From Gammaproteobacteria bacterium (GTDB lineage Bacteria > Pseudomonadota > Gammaproteobacteria > Pseudomonadales > Azotimanducaceae_A), in the NCBI GenBank assembly GCA_028819775.1, contig JAPPKV010000443.1:1-6145 (forward strand): 6,145 bases of DNA, written 5' to 3'. This document shows, piece by piece, positions 4,140 to 6,145 of the stretch. Position 1 is the stretch's first letter; each line of letters starts with the position of its first letter. A model generated the notes under the pieces. It had not been told where the DNA came from. It did not search any database and worked only from the letters and a program-made list of their open reading frames with translations. The translations under genes and the position numbers were made by a program.

Positions 4140-6145
4140 TCACCACTTGTACTGGATTCGCAAGGCGTAGTGGCGCGGCAACTCCGGGAGTACGACGACG
4201 CTACCGAACAGGTTGGGGAAGTTAGCGCGGAAGTACCGTTCGTCGGTAAGGTTCTTGGCGGTTGCGGCGCCGCGCCAACGATCCGCCTCGACCACCACCC
4301 CCACGTTTACGAGCCTGTAGGCAGGAAGCTCGACCGAACCCGAGAAGCCCGACGTGGTCCGAGCGACATCAACCACGCTCGCACTTGCCGCGACGCCGTA
4401 TCCGAAGTCGTACGTCCCGGTGATGGAGATGATGCGCTCGGGGATTCCGGCGCGGCGTGCTCCTCCAGCCCCCTCCCGGACCACGATTCCGCCTAACGCC
4501 CCGCCGTAAAGCGCCGCGGGATCGATGCCCGGAACGTCTGCCGCACCGATAAAGCTGAATCGACCTCCCGACTGCAAGGTGTTCAGATTGATCACCTCGA
4601 TGGTCGAGTACGCCAACGTCAGGAGCAGACGGTCGGTGGCCAGCCAACGCGTTTCCGCCTCCAGCCCGGTCGTCCGCGTCGCCTGGTTGGTGACGACATT
4701 CTGGGCGGAATAGTCGGTACGCTCCTGCTCGTAGCCGGCCACTGCGAAGTAGAGGGCGCCGTCCTTGAGGCTGCCCTTGATTCCGGCCTCGCGGAGGCTG
4801 GACTCGTCGAAAGCCTGGCCGGAGGCGATGTTGGCCACCGTGATCTCCGCACCCTGTCCGGCGATGACCGTCGATTGCCGCGACAGGGTGGCGTAGGGGA
4901 CGAGTCCGAGGGGCACGGCGTAGCTCACGCTCAAGGTCCAGGACAGGCCACCGGTCGCGTCCGCCGCCTGTTCCTCGACACACGACGAATCGGGGCAGAG
5001 GTTGTTCGCACTTGGCAGTAGGAGCTTGTCCAACGGCTGACGGCTGCGGAGGTCGATGCGGTCATAGCGGGCGCCCGCCATCACCCCGAGCCTTCTCCAT
5101 TGCACGTCGGCCAGCACGGCAAGGCCAAGATCGACGTAACGTCCTATGTAGTACTCGGTGTAGTCGTCGTCGATCCGAGTTGCGAGGAGCCGTCGGTCTA
5201 GGCTGCTCGCAGGGCGCGTCAGGTCTCGACGATCAAAGTACTCGTTGGTGTAATCGTTGCCGTAATGGAAGTCCGTGCGCCGGAACGACGGCGACACCTG
5301 CAGGCCGACGCTTGCCGTCCCACGCTGAAACACCTTGGCCAGCACCAGCTTGTTCTCGATCGCCGATGCGTCGTGGAAGTCCGAAAAGCCGTAGGTGACC
5401 TCGCTGACATGGTCGTAGGCCTCGTAGAACAACTGGTTGCGCCACTCCCAGCCGCCGTCGGTCTCCAGGGTCGCGTCGAAATACAGAGTGGTCATTTCGT
5501 GGCGAATGACATCCTCGGCATCGACCAGCACCTGATCGCCGCGAAGTCGGGCCGTACCCGACGTTTGCAGGCGGAGCAGGTCGGGAGAACAGCCAAAGAC
5601 CGTCGTCGTTCCGATTGTGCACGCGCCGGGGAAGGGCCCCGAAACGTCGAGACCCGCCGACCCTCCCGGCACGAGACCCGCGGCAAACGGGTTCAAGTCC
5701 GTGTAGCCGTCGCCGTCAACGTCGAACTCCTGGTGTGAGATATAGCCGTCCCCGTCGACGTCAAGTGGCCGTGGCGAACCCGTGAGGTAGATGCCGTGGT
5801 CGACCAAGTCCTGGGTTAGGCGATTCCAGCCACCGATCTCATTGCCGTCGTAGTCGTGCACCATGCCGCCGAACTGCAGTTGCGCGCCACCGGCGTTCAG
5901 ATCGAAGGATGCCTGCAGGATCGTCTGTTCAGTCGGGCTGTTCCGATAGTAGCTACCCGAGTCCTCGACTTCGGCATAGAGCCAATAGCCGAAGTCCTCA
6001 CCCAGGAAGTCGCCGGGGCCGCCGATCTCCGCCGTCACGACGCGCCGGTGCCAAGATCCCAGGTCGACCCCTACGGATCCGGTGGCCGAGGCGATGAACT
6101 CGCCGGTCTCCTCGATCCGGGCCGACTTGGGATTGAAGTTCAGGT
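4140..6145 (-). CDS. TonB-dependent outer-membrane receptor, barrel part (5' truncated)
   Basis: The frame is open from the right window edge to the TGA at 4142-4140: 667 complete residues without signal peptide or plug. An internal GTG at 6038 is not a real start, because the coding frame continues upstream as NFNPKSARIEETGEF (visible residues 2-16), the usual transition from plug to barrel. The rest alternates amphipathic strands, extracellular loops and turns, and ends in YALRIQYKW with a terminal aromatic residue, the outer-membrane beta-barrel assembly signal. TonB-dependent receptors import scarce ligands (siderophores, vitamins, metals, glycans) using TonB energy; the substrate cannot be told here. 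The ERYFRANFPNLFGSVVVLPE-type ending is typical of the family. Oddities: two EF-hand-like Asp/Gly loops (5762-5688), and two cysteine pairs in likely loops, C175/C185 and C383/C388 of the visible protein, which may form disulfides. It probably leads a transcript including the DUF6265-like gene. Confidence 0.93.
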   Translation of the reverse strand, partial: LNFNPKSARIEETGEFIASATGSVGVDLGSWHRRVVTAEIGGPGDFLGEDFGYWLYAEVEDSGSYYRNSPTEQTILQASFDLNAGGAQLQFGGMVHDYDGNEIGGWNRLTQDLVDHGIYLTGSPRPLDVDGDGYISHQEFDVDGDGYTDLNPFAAGLVPGGSAGLDVSGPFPGACTIGTTTVFGCSPDLLRLQTSGTARLRGDQVLVDAEDVIRHEMTTLYFDATLETDGGWEWRNQLFYEAYDHVSEVTYGFSDFHDASAIENKLVLAKVFQRGTASVGLQVSPSFRRTDFHYGNDYTNEYFDRRDLTRPASSLDRRLLATRIDDDYTEYYIGRYVDLGLAVLADVQWRRLGVMAGARYDRIDLRSRQPLDKLLLPSANNLCPDSSCVEEQAADATGGLSWTLSVSYAVPLGLVPYATLSRQSTVIAGQGAEITVANIASGQAFDESSLREAGIKGSLKDGALYFAVAGYEQERTDYSAQNVVTNQATRTTGLEAETRWLATDRLLLTLAYSTIEVINLNTLQSGGRFSFIGAADVPGIDPAALYGGALGGIVVREGAGGARRAGIPERIISITGTYDFGYGVAASASVVDVARTTSGFSGSVELPAYRLVNVGVVVEADRWRGAATAKNLTDERYFRANFPNLFGSVVVLPELPRHYALRIQYKW
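5688..5762 (-). other. Tandem EF-hand-like calcium-binding loops inside the receptor
   Basis: Visible residues 128-139 of the receptor read DVDGDGYISHQE, which fits the 12-residue EF-hand loop: Asp at 1, 3 and 5, Gly at 6, Ile at 8 and Glu at 12. One residue later (141-152) comes DVDGDGYTDLNP, the same start without the final Glu. They follow a strand and a short loop (LVDHGIYLTGSPRP), so probably sit in a surface-exposed loop. Calcium binding is inferred from the motif only. Confidence 0.65.

Noticed and set aside
3474..4496. Long + strand open frame of 340 codons between the convergent genes
   Set aside because: It lies fully antisense to the DUF6265-like gene and the receptor 3' end, both of which have clear family motifs. 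Its composition (many Arg, Gly and His, no recognisable domain) is typical of an antisense shadow in GC-rich DNA.
5909..6097. Small + strand frame near the right end
   Set aside because: It is antisense to the receptor, whose frame remains open and family-like to the window edge.

Overview
The window looks like chromosomal DNA from a GC-rich Gram-negative bacterium. The supports are a TonB-dependent outer-membrane receptor, Sec-exported periplasmic proteins, dense overlapping genes with GTG starts, and a GTAG-headed REP-type palindromic repeat. A proteobacterium, perhaps gammaproteobacterial, fits best, but that is inference because no rRNA or other marker gene is present.

Left part (1-2025, + strand): three tightly packed genes for the nickel-pincer nucleotide (NPN) cofactor of LarA-type racemases and epimerases. 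They are the 3' end of larC (nickel insertase, truncated by the window edge), larB (carboxylase/hydrolase acting on nicotinic acid adenine dinucleotide) and larE (sulfur transferase). Both junctions are 4-base stop/start overlaps (GTGA, then ATGA), so this is one translationally coupled operon. Together the three enzymes cover the route from NaAD to NPN. No larA racemase is inside the window; it may lie upstream.

Middle (2026-2249): a 224-bp intergenic region with two inverted GTAG-headed REP-like hairpins (2098-2200) sharing a perfect 12-bp terminal inverted repeat. The first hairpin sits inside a larger nested fold just after larE. Then comes a + strand gene (2250-3470) for an exported, TPR-like helical protein whose C-terminus resembles the TonB C-terminal domain.

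Right part (3531-6145, - strand): two genes convergent with the previous one. The upstream one is the barrel part of a TonB-dependent receptor (5' end, including signal peptide and plug, outside the window) with an unusual pair of EF-hand-like Asp/Gly loops. Downstream, after 97 bp, is a small exported protein resembling the DUF6265 family. The TonB-like protein and the receptor could be functionally related, but they are transcribed towards each other and nothing in the sequence ties them to the lar operon. I see no rRNA, tRNA, CRISPR, transposase gene or clear intrinsic terminator.
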